Shown here: positions 34,109 to 41,784 of the stretch, one piece after another
How the letters are laid out: every line of letters starts with the position of its first letter
Numbering within the stretch: the stretch's first letter is position 1
Assembly (NCBI GenBank): GCA_963719855.1
Contig: CAVRDK010000001.1
Span: forward strand, 434,001 to 498,000
DNA: 64,000 bases
Source of the DNA: CAIQPV01 sp963719855
GTDB taxonomy: Bacteria; Pseudomonadota; Gammaproteobacteria; Burkholderiales; Gallionellaceae
Direction: 5' to 3'
Notes under the pieces: model-generated
Databases searched by the model: none
What the model was told of the DNA's origin: nothing
Seen by the model: only the letters and a program-made list of their open reading frames with translations
Made by a program: the position numbers and the translations under genes

Positions 34109-34181
34109 AAGGTCTCCTTAAGAATGTTGACGTCAAAGAACAAGCAACTATCCGCCAGAATAACCGCGATAGATTGCAGTA

Positions 34182-35354
34182 TTATGGCTGCGCGCGCAAT
34201 ACCCAGAATTTGAGCAACAGTGCCGCCAACAAAGCGCAGGCAGCGGAAAAACCAAAGGCCGTAAGTGGACTGATATCCTGCCACAGCCAGCCAAAAAGGA
34301 TTGAGGCTGGTAGCAGCATGATACCCGCAATCAGGTTGAACCATCCATAAGCTGTACCCAACAGATCACTGGGAGCCAAGTCGGCTACCAAGGCTTTTTC
34401 CGCGCCTTCCGTGGCTGCGAGGAACAGGCCGTAGAAAGCGAATAAAGGCCACAGCAACATGGCATGAAAACCATTGATACCGAGAAGCAGGTAGAACAAA
34501 CCATAGACTATCCAGCCCGCGAGAATCAGGCGCACTCGCCCGAGACGGTCAGACAGCGCGGATAGCGGCACGGAAAACACCATCGCAACTCCCGACACCA
34601 GCGCCCATAGCAACGGCACCTGATAGTCTGGCAAGCCCAGTTCCTTCGCCCGCAACAGCAAAAACATATTGGATGAATTGCCCAGCGTGAACAGGGCCAA
34701 CACCAGCAGATAGCGTTTGTAGGTGGTCGGGAAACCTGCCATTTTCCAAGAAAAAGGTTGGCGGTTTGCCGCCGGAATAACTGACGGTTCCTTGACGGAC
34801 AGAGCCAGCGCAATAGTAATGATCCCCGGCACGATAGACCACAGAAACACGTCCTTGAGCGGCACGCCACGCGCCAGCAGCCATGCAGCCAGCAGCGGCC
34901 CGATCACCGCTCCGGCATTATCCATAGCGCGATGCAGGCCGAACGCCAGCCCCCTGCTGTCTTTATCCACTACCCCGGCGAGTATCGCATCACGCGGCGA
35001 GGTGCGCAGCCCCTTCCCTGCTCTGTCGGCGAAGCGCAGAACCAGCACCATCGGCCAACTCGACGCCAGATAAAACAGTGGCCGCGATAGCGCGGCAAGC
35101 CCATAACCTCCCGCTACCCAGCCTTTGGCGTGGCCCCGGTGATCCATGAGCACGCCGGAAAAGAGTTTCAGCAGGCTGGCAGTCGCTTCCGCGACACCCT
35201 CGATCAGGCCCAGAGCACGCGGCCCGGCCATCAGCACCGAGGCCAGGAATAGCGGCACCAGCGGATAGACCAGTTCGCTGGTGGAGTCATTGAACAAGCT
35301 AACCAGTCCCAGCAGCCAGACCGTGCGCGGTAATGTTAAAAGTTTTTTGAACAT
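34182..35354 (-). CDS. major facilitator superfamily transporter
   Basis: 390 aa with about 12 membrane helices. VSLFNDSTSELVYPLVPLFL is the first helix, and ADRAGKGLRTSPRDAILA between helices 2-3/4 is the MFS loop motif; SDRLGRVRLILAG repeats it in the second half. It resembles the subgroup of MFS proteins with the DRxGKGxRxxPRDA motif, often annotated as putative exporters. Substrate unknown. Confidence 0.88.
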   Translation of the reverse strand: MFKKLLTLPRTVWLLGLVSLFNDSTSELVYPLVPLFLASVLMAGPRALGLIEGVAEATASLLKLFSGVLMDHRGHAKGWVAGGYGLAALSRPLFYLASSWPMVLVLRFADRAGKGLRTSPRDAILAGVVDKDSRGLAFGLHRAMDNAGAVIGPLLAAWLLARGVPLKDVFLWSIVPGIITIALALSVKEPSVIPAANRQPFSWKMAGFPTTYKRYLLVLALFTLGNSSNMFLLLRAKELGLPDYQVPLLWALVSGVAMVFSVPLSALSDRLGRVRLILAGWIVYGLFYLLLGINGFHAMLLWPLFAFYGLFLAATEGAEKALVADLAPSDLLGTAYGWFNLIAGIMLLPASILFGWLWQDISPLTAFGFSAACALLAALLLKFWVLRAQP

Positions 35355-35475
35355 TTTCGTCTTTTATGAGATTCAACTATGTTGGCGTACTACCATGCCT
35401 TACGCGGGTTACCCTAACGTTGAGGTAAGGGGCGGGCGGCTTCTGTCCCTCTTGACCGTAAGGTTAGCCGCGTTG

Positions 35476-35904
35476 CTAAACCCACTGGTTTTCATAAATA
35501 GTTCGACGCAAAGCGCGTGCCGCAAAGTATGCCATTTTTTCAAGTTCGTGCTCCATCTCATGGGGGGGGTCAAGGAGGTTTGCATCATCCCACGGAGCGT
35601 CAACATGCACCCATTTGTTTCGGTACTTCCGTAAGGCGTGAAGATCACTTTTTAGGTCAGCATCAATTGAGGCTCTGTTGATTAGGTCGAACAAACGTTC
35701 CTTCCCTGTTTCTGCGTGCTCTGATCGGAGATATGTTTCAATACCTGAAACAGCCGTGAGGATTGAAGCCAGATGCGCACCTTTCGCAAAGGCAGTGTCG
35801 GCTTCTCGAACAACGAAGCTACACCATTCCGAAAGAATCACCCCGCCTTTCAACAGCTCATCATCAAGGGCTACCAAGTGAGACCAGCGTTCATCTTCAT
35901 TCAT
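35476..35904 (-). CDS. HEPN-like small protein
   Basis: 142 aa, helical, soluble. Near the C-terminal third it has LRKYRNKWVHVDAPWDD, which contains the R-x4-H signature (RNKWVH) of HEPN domains, preceded by AVSGIETYLRSE as in DUF4145-like HEPN proteins. HEPN proteins are often RNases in toxin, stress and defence systems, usually paired with a MNT nucleotidyltransferase; no such partner is visible here. Codon use and AT content differ from neighbouring core genes, hinting at transfer. Function cannot be fixed from sequence. Confidence 0.65.
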   Translation of the reverse strand: MNEDERWSHLVALDDELLKGGVILSEWCSFVVREADTAFAKGAHLASILTAVSGIETYLRSEHAETGKERLFDLINRASIDADLKSDLHALRKYRNKWVHVDAPWDDANLLDPPHEMEHELEKMAYFAARALRRTIYENQWV

Positions 35905-36303
35905 AGTGGCTAAAAGTAGTCCTCAATAAAAGACCTAGTCTTTGTATCAGAACAGGTGGCTATTCTGCCTGGATAAAATGAAGCTTGTTTCATATCATTC
36001 ACTCGTCGCTAATTAGCACAATATAATTTGCAATATCGCACTTGGAAAACACTCCATGTTGGATCGGTGCGGCAGGGTGAATTAAACGTCGTATTCTGTT
36101 TCATGGCAAGCGCCCTCGTTCATTTCTTCGCCCTATCGACAGATCAGTCGGGCGTAGCCGCACTACAGAAATGCCACTTCTTCCAATTGCCTGTTGCCAC
36201 GCTGCCAATTTTTTAGAGGTTTTTTTAGTGGCTTTGCCAGTTGTAGTACAATTGCACGGCACTAACTTGCCGTTCTTTGTTTATTGTTTATAAGGAGTGA
36301 TTC
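35905..36303. other. intergenic region upstream of elaB-like operon
   Basis: No supported gene; a 62-codon plus-strand frame at 36028-36216 has no recognisable features. The region should hold the divergent promoters of the HEPN-like gene and the elaB-like gene. TACAAT at 36247-36252 is a reasonable -10 box for the latter, but only a weak -35 (TTTAGT, 36224-36229) is placed correctly. GTAGTACAATTGCAC here resembles the GTAGTGCA palindrome at 382-401 only loosely. Confidence 0.35.
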
Positions 36304-36633
36304 ATGAATACCGAATTGGAAGATGAGGGAGTCGACGTCAGCAAAGAAAAATTAATGCAGGATTTGCGCGTGGTGGTGTCGGATGCAGAGGAGTTGCTGC
36401 GCGCAACGGCCAGCCAGGCGGGCGAGAAAATGTCTGCCGCACGTGAGCGGATTCAGGACAACCTGGCTACCGCCAAGGAACATCTTGCCGTTGCGCAGCA
36501 ACGTGTCGCCGCGAAAGCCAAGCAGGCGGCAAGAGTAACCGACGAGTATGTGCATGAGAACCCTTGGCGTGCGGTCGGCATCGCTGCCGGAGCCGGTTTG
36601 ATCGTGGGTATGTTGATTTCGCGCGGTCGTTAA
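36304..36633 (+). CDS. elaB: ElaB/YqjD-family (DUF883) membrane-anchored protein
   Basis: 109 aa. A long amphipathic helix region (EKLMQDLRVVVSDAEELL, REREIQDNL-like repeats) followed by a C-terminal membrane anchor with the hallmark VHENPWRAVGIAAGAGLIVG and a Gly-rich helix. ElaB/YqjD proteins tether ribosomes to the inner membrane in stationary phase. First gene of a three-gene set like yqjD-yqjE-yqjK of enterobacteria. TAAGGAGTGATTC gives a strong ribosome site. Confidence 0.9.
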   Translation: MNTELEDEGVDVSKEKLMQDLRVVVSDAEELLRATASQAGEKMSAARERIQDNLATAKEHLAVAQQRVAAKAKQAARVTDEYVHENPWRAVGIAAGAGLIVGMLISRGR

Positions 36634-36636
36634 GCG

Positions 36637-37020
36637 ATGCAGGAAGCCGGATCAGGTCTGATGGGGTCAGTCAAACGGCTGACCTCAACGCTGACTACCA
36701 TCGTCTCAACACGGCTTGAGTTGTTGGCGAATGAGTTGCAAGAAGAGCGTTTGCGTTTAGCGCAAATGTTCTTTTTTGCATTGTTCGCACTGTTCTGTTT
36801 CGGTGTGGGCATGCTGTTGCTTACCGTTTTTATCGTGGTGCTGTTTTGGGATGACCACCGCCTCGCAGTGCTCGGTGCGCTATGCGTTATTTTCTTCGCA
36901 TTGGGTTCGTTTACAGTAGTATTGCTGCGCGGTAAGGCGCAAGAAAAATCCCATCTATTTTCTGCTAGCCTGGCCGAATTGGCCAAGGATAGAGAGCAAC
37001 TCGGCATCAGTCATGAATAA
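36637..37020 (+). CDS. yqjE: YqjE-family membrane protein (holin-like superfamily)
   Basis: 127 aa. N-terminal amphipathic region (LLANELQEERLRLAQMF) and two membrane helices (FFALFALFCFGVGMLLLTVF and LGALCVIFFALGSFTVVLL). Matches the YqjE/phage-holin-like family encoded next to ElaB/YqjD. Starts 3 nt after the elaB-like stop and overlaps the following gene by 8 nt, so the operon is tight. Confidence 0.88.
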   Translation: MQEAGSGLMGSVKRLTSTLTTIVSTRLELLANELQEERLRLAQMFFFALFALFCFGVGMLLLTVFIVVLFWDDHRLAVLGALCVIFFALGSFTVVLLRGKAQEKSHLFSASLAELAKDREQLGISHE

Positions 37021-37345
37021 GCAAATGTTTGCGGTGATGCAACAGCGCGGCGAATTGCTGGCGAGAATCGCAGTACAACGAGAGCAGGTTGCCGAGATCG
37101 GAATGCATTGGCAAGCGCCGTTGACACTCGCCGATAAAGCGTTGGCCGCCGTGCGGTTCCTGCGTTCAAAACCTATGCTTGTCGCCGGGGCGGTTGCCCT
37201 CTTTGTGATCCGTCGGCGTGGCGTGACAGGTATACTGACAACCGGGTGGAGGATATGGAGGTTGTATAAATCTGCCATATCGTTTTCTGCAAAAATAGCC
37301 ACGCATTTTCGCCAGCAAGGGGGGTCTAAAAATTCAAGTTTCTGA
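37013..37345 (+). CDS. YqjK-like protein
   Basis: 110 aa. Basic N-terminal helix (QQRGELLARIAVQREQVAEI), then one possible membrane segment (PMLVAGAVALFVIRRRG). Resembles YqjK by position and general layout, third gene of the elaB/yqjE set, with an 8-nt overlap with yqjE. Sequence conservation in this family is low, so the name rests largely on synteny. Confidence 0.75.
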   Translation: MNKQMFAVMQQRGELLARIAVQREQVAEIGMHWQAPLTLADKALAAVRFLRSKPMLVAGAVALFVIRRRGVTGILTTGWRIWRLYKSAISFSAKIATHFRQQGGSKNSSF

Positions 37346-37353
37346 TGAAGCCA

Positions 37354-37404
37354 ACTAGCCATTCCACTAGGCCACCAAAAAACGGTCGCCAAGTGGCTGG
37401 TTAT
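37354..37404. repeat. 51-bp dispersed repeat, copy 1
   Basis: ACTAGCCATTCCACTAGGCC...CAAGTGGCTGGTTAT matches the segment at 50934-50984 at 42 of 51 positions without gaps. Both lie in short non-coding gaps. The rest of the 37346-37589 gap has no gene and contains GCGCCGCAGCATATGCATAATATG, seemingly unrelated. Confidence 0.7.
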
Positions 37405-37589
37405 AAGCCAGACGAGGCGCGAACAAAAAATTGCGCCGCAGCATATGCATAATATGTAAGAAGTAATTTTTTGTGAGCAACGCAGTATGGCGACGAAGTG
37501 GTGTAAGCAGGCAAGCCGCGTAGCGGATGCTCGCAAAATTGGATTTATAGAGACCCCTTTAAGCACAGATACGAATCTCATTTAGGCGA

Positions 37590-37928
37590 ATGACACAACT
37601 ACCCTCCAGCAAAACCATTTCACCATTGCAACAAAAATGGGCAAGTGTGCGTTCGGTGCATGATACCCAACGTTTATATATCCGTACCGAGCTTTCGCAT
37701 GTACACGGGCTGATCCCAATTCTGATGAAACGCCGCAATGGCGGGCAATGGAGCGCGGAAGAACGCGCGATGTTGCTACGTAACTTGCGTGCCTTGTCCA
37801 ACTTGAGTCCTTTCCTGATTCCGCTAATCATGCCCGGCGGTATTTTGATGCTCCCGCTACTTGCCTGGTGGCTGGATTGCCGCCGCAAAAAACGGGAAAG
37901 CAAAGCCGGACCGGTAATCGCCCCTTAA
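37590..37928 (+). CDS. conserved hypothetical, LETM1-like motif
   Basis: 112 aa. The C-terminal half (LLRNLRALSNLSPFLIPLIM, PGGILMLPLLAWWLDCRRKK) looks like the short LETM1-like segment seen in some bacterial small membrane proteins, with one or two hydrophobic helices after a charged N-terminal half (HVHGLIPILMKRRNGGQWSA). It precedes the ATPase operon by about 90 nt; whether it is linked to it is unknown. Confidence 0.6.
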   Translation: MTQLPSSKTISPLQQKWASVRSVHDTQRLYIRTELSHVHGLIPILMKRRNGGQWSAEERAMLLRNLRALSNLSPFLIPLIMPGGILMLPLLAWWLDCRRKKRESKAGPVIAP

Positions 37929-38020
37929 AGTACAACTCGGTTCCCGGGACTATATGAACGCCTTGTCGAATACTCTCTCAGAACACTTCGGCGGCATCAT
38001 TCGCGCCCGCCATTGGCCGT

Positions 38021-39367
38021 GTGTCCGAAATACACGGCCCGGTGGTGGACATCACCTGCGAGACACTGCCCTCGCTGCACCAAGCGCTCACGGTAGCCAT
38101 TGACGGCGGGAGTGCAGTGCTTGAAGTGCTGCATCATCTCGACCCGCATCAGGTGCGCGCCATTGCCCTCTCACGCACGGCGGGACTCCAGCGCGGTGCG
38201 CCAGTGTTCAACAGCGGCGCTCCGCTGCGGGTGCCGGTATCGGCTGATTGTCTGGGGCGGCTGCTGGATATCTTCGGCCACCCACTGGACGGTGGGCCGC
38301 CGCTGGCCTCGAATGAATTTCGCAACCTGCTGTCGCCGCCGCCGCTGTTATCCGACACCCTGCCCTCCTCCAGCATTCTGGAGACCGGGATCAAGGTCAT
38401 CGATCTGCTGTGCCCGTTCATTCGCGGCGGCAAGACCGGGCTGTTCGGCGGCGCGGGCGTGGGCAAGACGGTACTCATCATGGAATTCATGCAAGCGGTG
38501 GCCTCGTTGCACGGCGGTGTATCGGTGTTCGCCGGGGTGGGCGAACGCATCCGCGAAGGGCACGAGCTGTGGCACGAGATGCGCGACAACGGCGCGCTGG
38601 CCAACGCGGTACTGGTGTTCGGCCAGATGGATGAATCGCCCGGCGTGCGCTTTCGCGTCGGACTGGCCGCGCTCACCTATGCCGAATACCTGCGCGATAC
38701 GCTGGGCAAGGAAGTGCTGTTCCTGATGGACAACGTGTTCCGCTTCGTGCAGGCAGGTTCCGAAGTGTCGGGGCTGTTGGGGCGCATGCCCGCCACCGTC
38801 GGCTACCAGCCCACGCTGCCATCGGAAGTGGCGGAACTGGAGGATCGCATCGTCTCCAGCCGTCTCGGCAACATCACCTCGGTGCAGGCGGTCTACGTGC
38901 CCGCCGACGATATGACCGACCCCGCCGTGGGCGCCATCCTCGCACATCTCGACACGCGCGTGATCCTATCCCGCGCGCAAGCGGCCAAGGGCATCTACCC
39001 GGCGGTAGACCCGCTCGCCTCGGGCAGCAATCTGATGGATCGGCACTTTCTCGGCGACCGCCACTATACGGTGGCGCATGACGTGCGCGAACACCTGGCG
39101 CGTTACCGCGAACTGGAAGACATCATCACCATGCTCGGAATCGAGGAATTGTCTGAGGCTGACCGGCGCGTGGTGCAGCGTGCGCGCCGCTTGCAGCGCT
39201 ATCTCACCCAACCTTTCCACGCCATGACGGTGCAGAATGCCGCCAAGGGAGTCTCGGTACCGCTCGCGCAGACACTGACCGACTGCGAAGCTTTTCTGCG
39301 CGGCGACTACGACGATCTGCCCGAGGAACGCTGCTACATGCGCGGCGCCATGGGAGATGCATCATGA
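38021..39367 (+). CDS. atpD: N-type ATPase beta subunit
   Basis: 448 aa from the GTG at 38021. P-loop GGAGVGKTVLIMEF near 145, FAGVGERIREGHEL, and LTDCEAFLRGDYDDLPEE at the end place it in the beta subunit of the alternative N-ATPase group. The open frame begins earlier, after TGA at 37955-37957, and encodes APAIGRVSEIHGPVVDI, whose GRV is the usual first strand; an ATG at 37954 is in another frame. A lost base between 37957 and 38020 or a non-standard start would explain this. Catalytic subunit of a rotary ATPase; the cluster order D-C-Q-B-E-F-A-G is that of N-ATPases. Confidence 0.93.
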   Translation: MSEIHGPVVDITCETLPSLHQALTVAIDGGSAVLEVLHHLDPHQVRAIALSRTAGLQRGAPVFNSGAPLRVPVSADCLGRLLDIFGHPLDGGPPLASNEFRNLLSPPPLLSDTLPSSSILETGIKVIDLLCPFIRGGKTGLFGGAGVGKTVLIMEFMQAVASLHGGVSVFAGVGERIREGHELWHEMRDNGALANAVLVFGQMDESPGVRFRVGLAALTYAEYLRDTLGKEVLFLMDNVFRFVQAGSEVSGLLGRMPATVGYQPTLPSEVAELEDRIVSSRLGNITSVQAVYVPADDMTDPAVGAILAHLDTRVILSRAQAAKGIYPAVDPLASGSNLMDRHFLGDRHYTVAHDVREHLARYRELEDIITMLGIEELSEADRRVVQRARRLQRYLTQPFHAMTVQNAAKGVSVPLAQTLTDCEAFLRGDYDDLPEERCYMRGAMGDAS

Positions 39368-39759
39368 GCACCTTCACCTTGCATCTTCTCGCCGCCGACC
39401 GCACAGAAATCATCGAGAATGTGACGAGCTTCACCGGCGAGGACCAAAGCGGCAGCTTCGGCCTGCTGGCGCGGCACGAGCGCTTCATGACCGCGCTAAC
39501 TTTCGGCCTCGCACGCCTGCATCTGGCGGACGGCAGCCACGAATATCTGGGCTTTCCCGGCGGGCTGCTGTATTTTGTCGACAACGAGCTTCGCATTTCC
39601 ACTCGGCGCTATCTGCGCGACACCGATGTGGAGCGTATCGCCCAGTCCCTCACCCGCGAACTGCTGGAAGAGGAACAGGCGCTGACTGAAACCCGGCACA
39701 AACTGCACCGGCTGGAAGCCGAGATGCTCAGGCGCTTGGCGCAACTGGGAATGGAATAA
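39364..39759 (+). CDS. atpC: N-type ATPase epsilon subunit
   Basis: 131 aa. Beta-sandwich N-terminus (FTLHLLAADRTEIIENV, SFGLLARHERFMTAL), then a helical hairpin (LTRELLEEEQALTETRHKL). Overlaps atpD by 4 nt (ATGA). The second position of epsilon in the operon, directly after beta, is characteristic of N-ATPases. Confidence 0.9.
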   Translation: MSTFTLHLLAADRTEIIENVTSFTGEDQSGSFGLLARHERFMTALTFGLARLHLADGSHEYLGFPGGLLYFVDNELRISTRRYLRDTDVERIAQSLTRELLEEEQALTETRHKLHRLEAEMLRRLAQLGME

Positions 39760-39776
39760 CGAAGATAGGATGCTCT

Positions 39777-40049
39777 ATGGATAACGGAGAACGTCTGCGG
39801 CAAAACATCGAGAAACAGGCCAAGCGCATGGTTCAGGCGGAGAAGGACAGGCCCACGCTGCTCGCCCAGACCGTGTTTCTCGGCACTCTGGCCTTGATGT
39901 TCGTGCTGCCGGTGGTGGCTGGTGCCTATCTCGGCCACTGGATCGACAGCCAGCTCGCGGGCTATTCTTACCGCTGGACGGTGAGCCTGCTGGTGACCGG
40001 ACTGTTCATCGGCGGCATAAATGTTTACTACTACATTCAGAAGCATTGA
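39777..40049 (+). CDS. atpQ: AtpQ / AtpI-like membrane protein of N-ATPase
   Basis: 90 aa with two membrane helices (TVFLGTLALMFVLPVVAGAY and WTVSLLVTGLFIGGINVYYY) and a charged N-terminus. It is the two-helix AtpZ/AtpI-like protein that follows epsilon in N-ATPase operons. The next gene in such operons is normally atpR; here atpB follows after 13 nt, so atpR is absent from this position. Confidence 0.85.
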   Translation: MDNGERLRQNIEKQAKRMVQAEKDRPTLLAQTVFLGTLALMFVLPVVAGAYLGHWIDSQLAGYSYRWTVSLLVTGLFIGGINVYYYIQKH

Positions 40050-40062
40050 CCGGAGATATTGA

Positions 40063-40824
40063 ATGGGTAAACCGGAACTATTCGAACTACTGGCCTTCCA
40101 CCTCGGGCCGCTGCACATCGGTGCCACTGTGCTCACCACCTGGCTGTTGATGGCGCTGCTGACAGGCGTGGCCTGGATGGGTACGCGCAAGCTGAGGGTG
40201 GAGAACCCAACGCGCCTGCAAACGGCACTGGAAGGCGTTTTTCTCGTCCTGCAACAGGCCATCGAAGATACCGCACCCGGCCATACCGCGCGGCTGCTGC
40301 CTTTCATCGGCACCCTGTGGCTGTTTATCGCTGCGGCCAACCTGATGGGCTTGGTGCCGGGATTGCGCTCGCCCACCGGCGATCTGTCGCTGACCGTGGC
40401 GCTGGCCATTCTGGTATTTCTCTCGGTGCACTGGTTCGGCATCCGCATCGACGGCCTCAAGGCTTACCTGCGTCATTATCTCGATCCCAACCCGATCCTG
40501 CTGCCGTTTCATCTGCTGGGCGAAGTCACCCGCACGCTCGCCCTCGCCGTGCGTCTGTTCGGCAACATGATGAGCCTGGAGATGGCGGCAATGCTGGTGT
40601 TGCTGGTAGCGGGTTTTCTCGCGCCGATACCGCTGCTCATGCTGCATATCGTCGAAGCGCTGGTGCAGGCTTATATTTTTGGCACACTGGCGCTGGTCTA
40701 CGTGGCCGGAGCCTGCAATCCCATGAACTTAACAAAAAGGAGTGATCATTTAAAATGGACAAAATGGCTTGGTTTACCCTGCTTTCCACCGGCGGCGCGC
40801 TCGCTGCCATTGCCGTCGGCGTGA
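40063..40824 (+). CDS. atpB: N-type ATPase subunit a
   Basis: 253 aa. Membrane channel subunit: LLPFHLLGEVTRTLALAVRL contains the essential Arg in the RLFGN motif (AVRLFGNMMSLEM), and LLMLHIVEALVQAYIFGTLA is the last helix. After VYVAGACNPMNL the frame reads on through the atpE ribosome site and overlaps atpE by 70 nt, giving an unusual polar tail (KRSDHLKWTKW...). A one-base change in AAAAAGG at 40735-40741 would end the protein at the normal place, so an indel is likely. Confidence 0.9.
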   Translation: MGKPELFELLAFHLGPLHIGATVLTTWLLMALLTGVAWMGTRKLRVENPTRLQTALEGVFLVLQQAIEDTAPGHTARLLPFIGTLWLFIAAANLMGLVPGLRSPTGDLSLTVALAILVFLSVHWFGIRIDGLKAYLRHYLDPNPILLPFHLLGEVTRTLALAVRLFGNMMSLEMAAMLVLLVAGFLAPIPLLMLHIVEALVQAYIFGTLALVYVAGACNPMNLTKRSDHLKWTKWLGLPCFPPAARSLPLPSA

Positions 40825-41021
40825 TCTTCCCGGCAATCGCCATGGGGCGCGCCATCTCCCAAGCGCTGGACGCTTTGGCGCGCCAGCCCGAGGCTGAGAA
40901 GGCCATCACGCGCACCTTGTTCATTGGTCTGGCGATGATCGAGTCGCTGGCGATTTACGTGCTGGTGATCGTGCTCATCGTGCTGTTCCGCAACCCGTTG
41001 CTTGAATATATCCTGAAGTAG
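40755..41021 (+). CDS. atpE: N-type ATPase c subunit
   Basis: 88 aa, two-helix hairpin with the polar loop ARQPEAEKA. The ion-binding carboxylate is Glu63 in LAMIESLAIY, followed by Ser64 and Tyr68 as in Na+-type rings. The first-helix ligand position, Gln or Glu in Na+ enzymes, is Met30 (FPAIAMGRA), and the Thr after the Ser is Leu65. The Na+ ligand set is thus incomplete, and proton use is possible. Ribosome site AAAAGGAGTG stands before the ATG. Confidence 0.93.
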   Translation: MDKMAWFTLLSTGGALAAIAVGVIFPAIAMGRAISQALDALARQPEAEKAITRTLFIGLAMIESLAIYVLVIVLIVLFRNPLLEYILK

Positions 41022-41028
41022 CCGCGTC

Positions 41029-41784
41029 ATGGAATTCGATCTGACGACCTTCGCCCTCGAAGTGCTCAACTTCCTGGTGCTGGTGTGGCTGCTGAAGCAT
41101 TTTTTCTATCGCCCGGTGCTGGCAGTGATCGAGAAGCGCCAAGCCGATACAGCGAAGATGATCGCGAGCGCCGAAGCGGTGCGGCGCGAGGCGGAAGGGC
41201 TGAAAAGCGAATACAAGACGCGTCTGGCGGAAGTGGACAAGGAGCGTGCGGCGGCCAAGGCTGCGCTCGAAGAGCAAATCGCCGCCGAGCGGTTGCGGCG
41301 CTTGGCTACCGTGGAGGCTGAAGTCAACGCCGACCGCCAGCGCCGACAAATGCTGGAAGCGCGCGCGCGAAGTGAACGCGAAGCGGCTCTGGAACGCGAA
41401 GCGGTGACCATCGCCGCCCGCTTCGCCAGCCGTTTTCTGGATCGCTTGGCCAGCCCCGAGCTGGAAGCAAAACTGGTGGAGCTTGCCCTGAGCGAACTCG
41501 ATGCACTGAGTCAACTTGACACCATGGCACCGGAGAAGCTGGACGCCCTGCGCGACGCTGGCGTGAACATCAAGGTGGTCAGCGCCTATCCGCTGAGCGA
41601 TGCGCAGCGCGCGGCCTTCACTCAATCTCTTGGTCGCTTGGCGGGACGGAATCTGGCACCCGAATTCAGTGTAGACGCCATGCTCAAGGCGGGTGTGTGC
41701 ATCATGGCCGGCTCCTGGGTGCTGATGGCCAATCTGCGCGACGAGCTCGGTTTCTTCAGCGGGAGCTTAGCCCATGGCGGCTGA
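41029..41784 (+). CDS. atpF: N-type ATPase b subunit with delta-like C-terminus
   Basis: 251 aa. One membrane helix at about 8-27 (FALEVLNFLVLVWLLKHFFY), then a long charged coiled coil to about 125, and a C-terminal domain (VNIKVVSAYPLSDAQRAAF, MLKAGVCIMAGSWVLMANL) that resembles the delta/OSCP beta domain. N-ATPases lack a separate delta gene and have this fused b subunit. It overlaps atpA by 11 nt. Confidence 0.9.
   Translation: MEFDLTTFALEVLNFLVLVWLLKHFFYRPVLAVIEKRQADTAKMIASAEAVRREAEGLKSEYKTRLAEVDKERAAAKAALEEQIAAERLRRLATVEAEVNADRQRRQMLEARARSEREAALEREAVTIAARFASRFLDRLASPELEAKLVELALSELDALSQLDTMAPEKLDALRDAGVNIKVVSAYPLSDAQRAAFTQSLGRLAGRNLAPEFSVDAMLKAGVCIMAGSWVLMANLRDELGFFSGSLAHGG

Noticed and set aside
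36028..36216. 62-codon frame upstream of the elaB-like gene
   Set aside because: No ribosome site, hydrophobic stretch without signal features and no similarity that I recognise.
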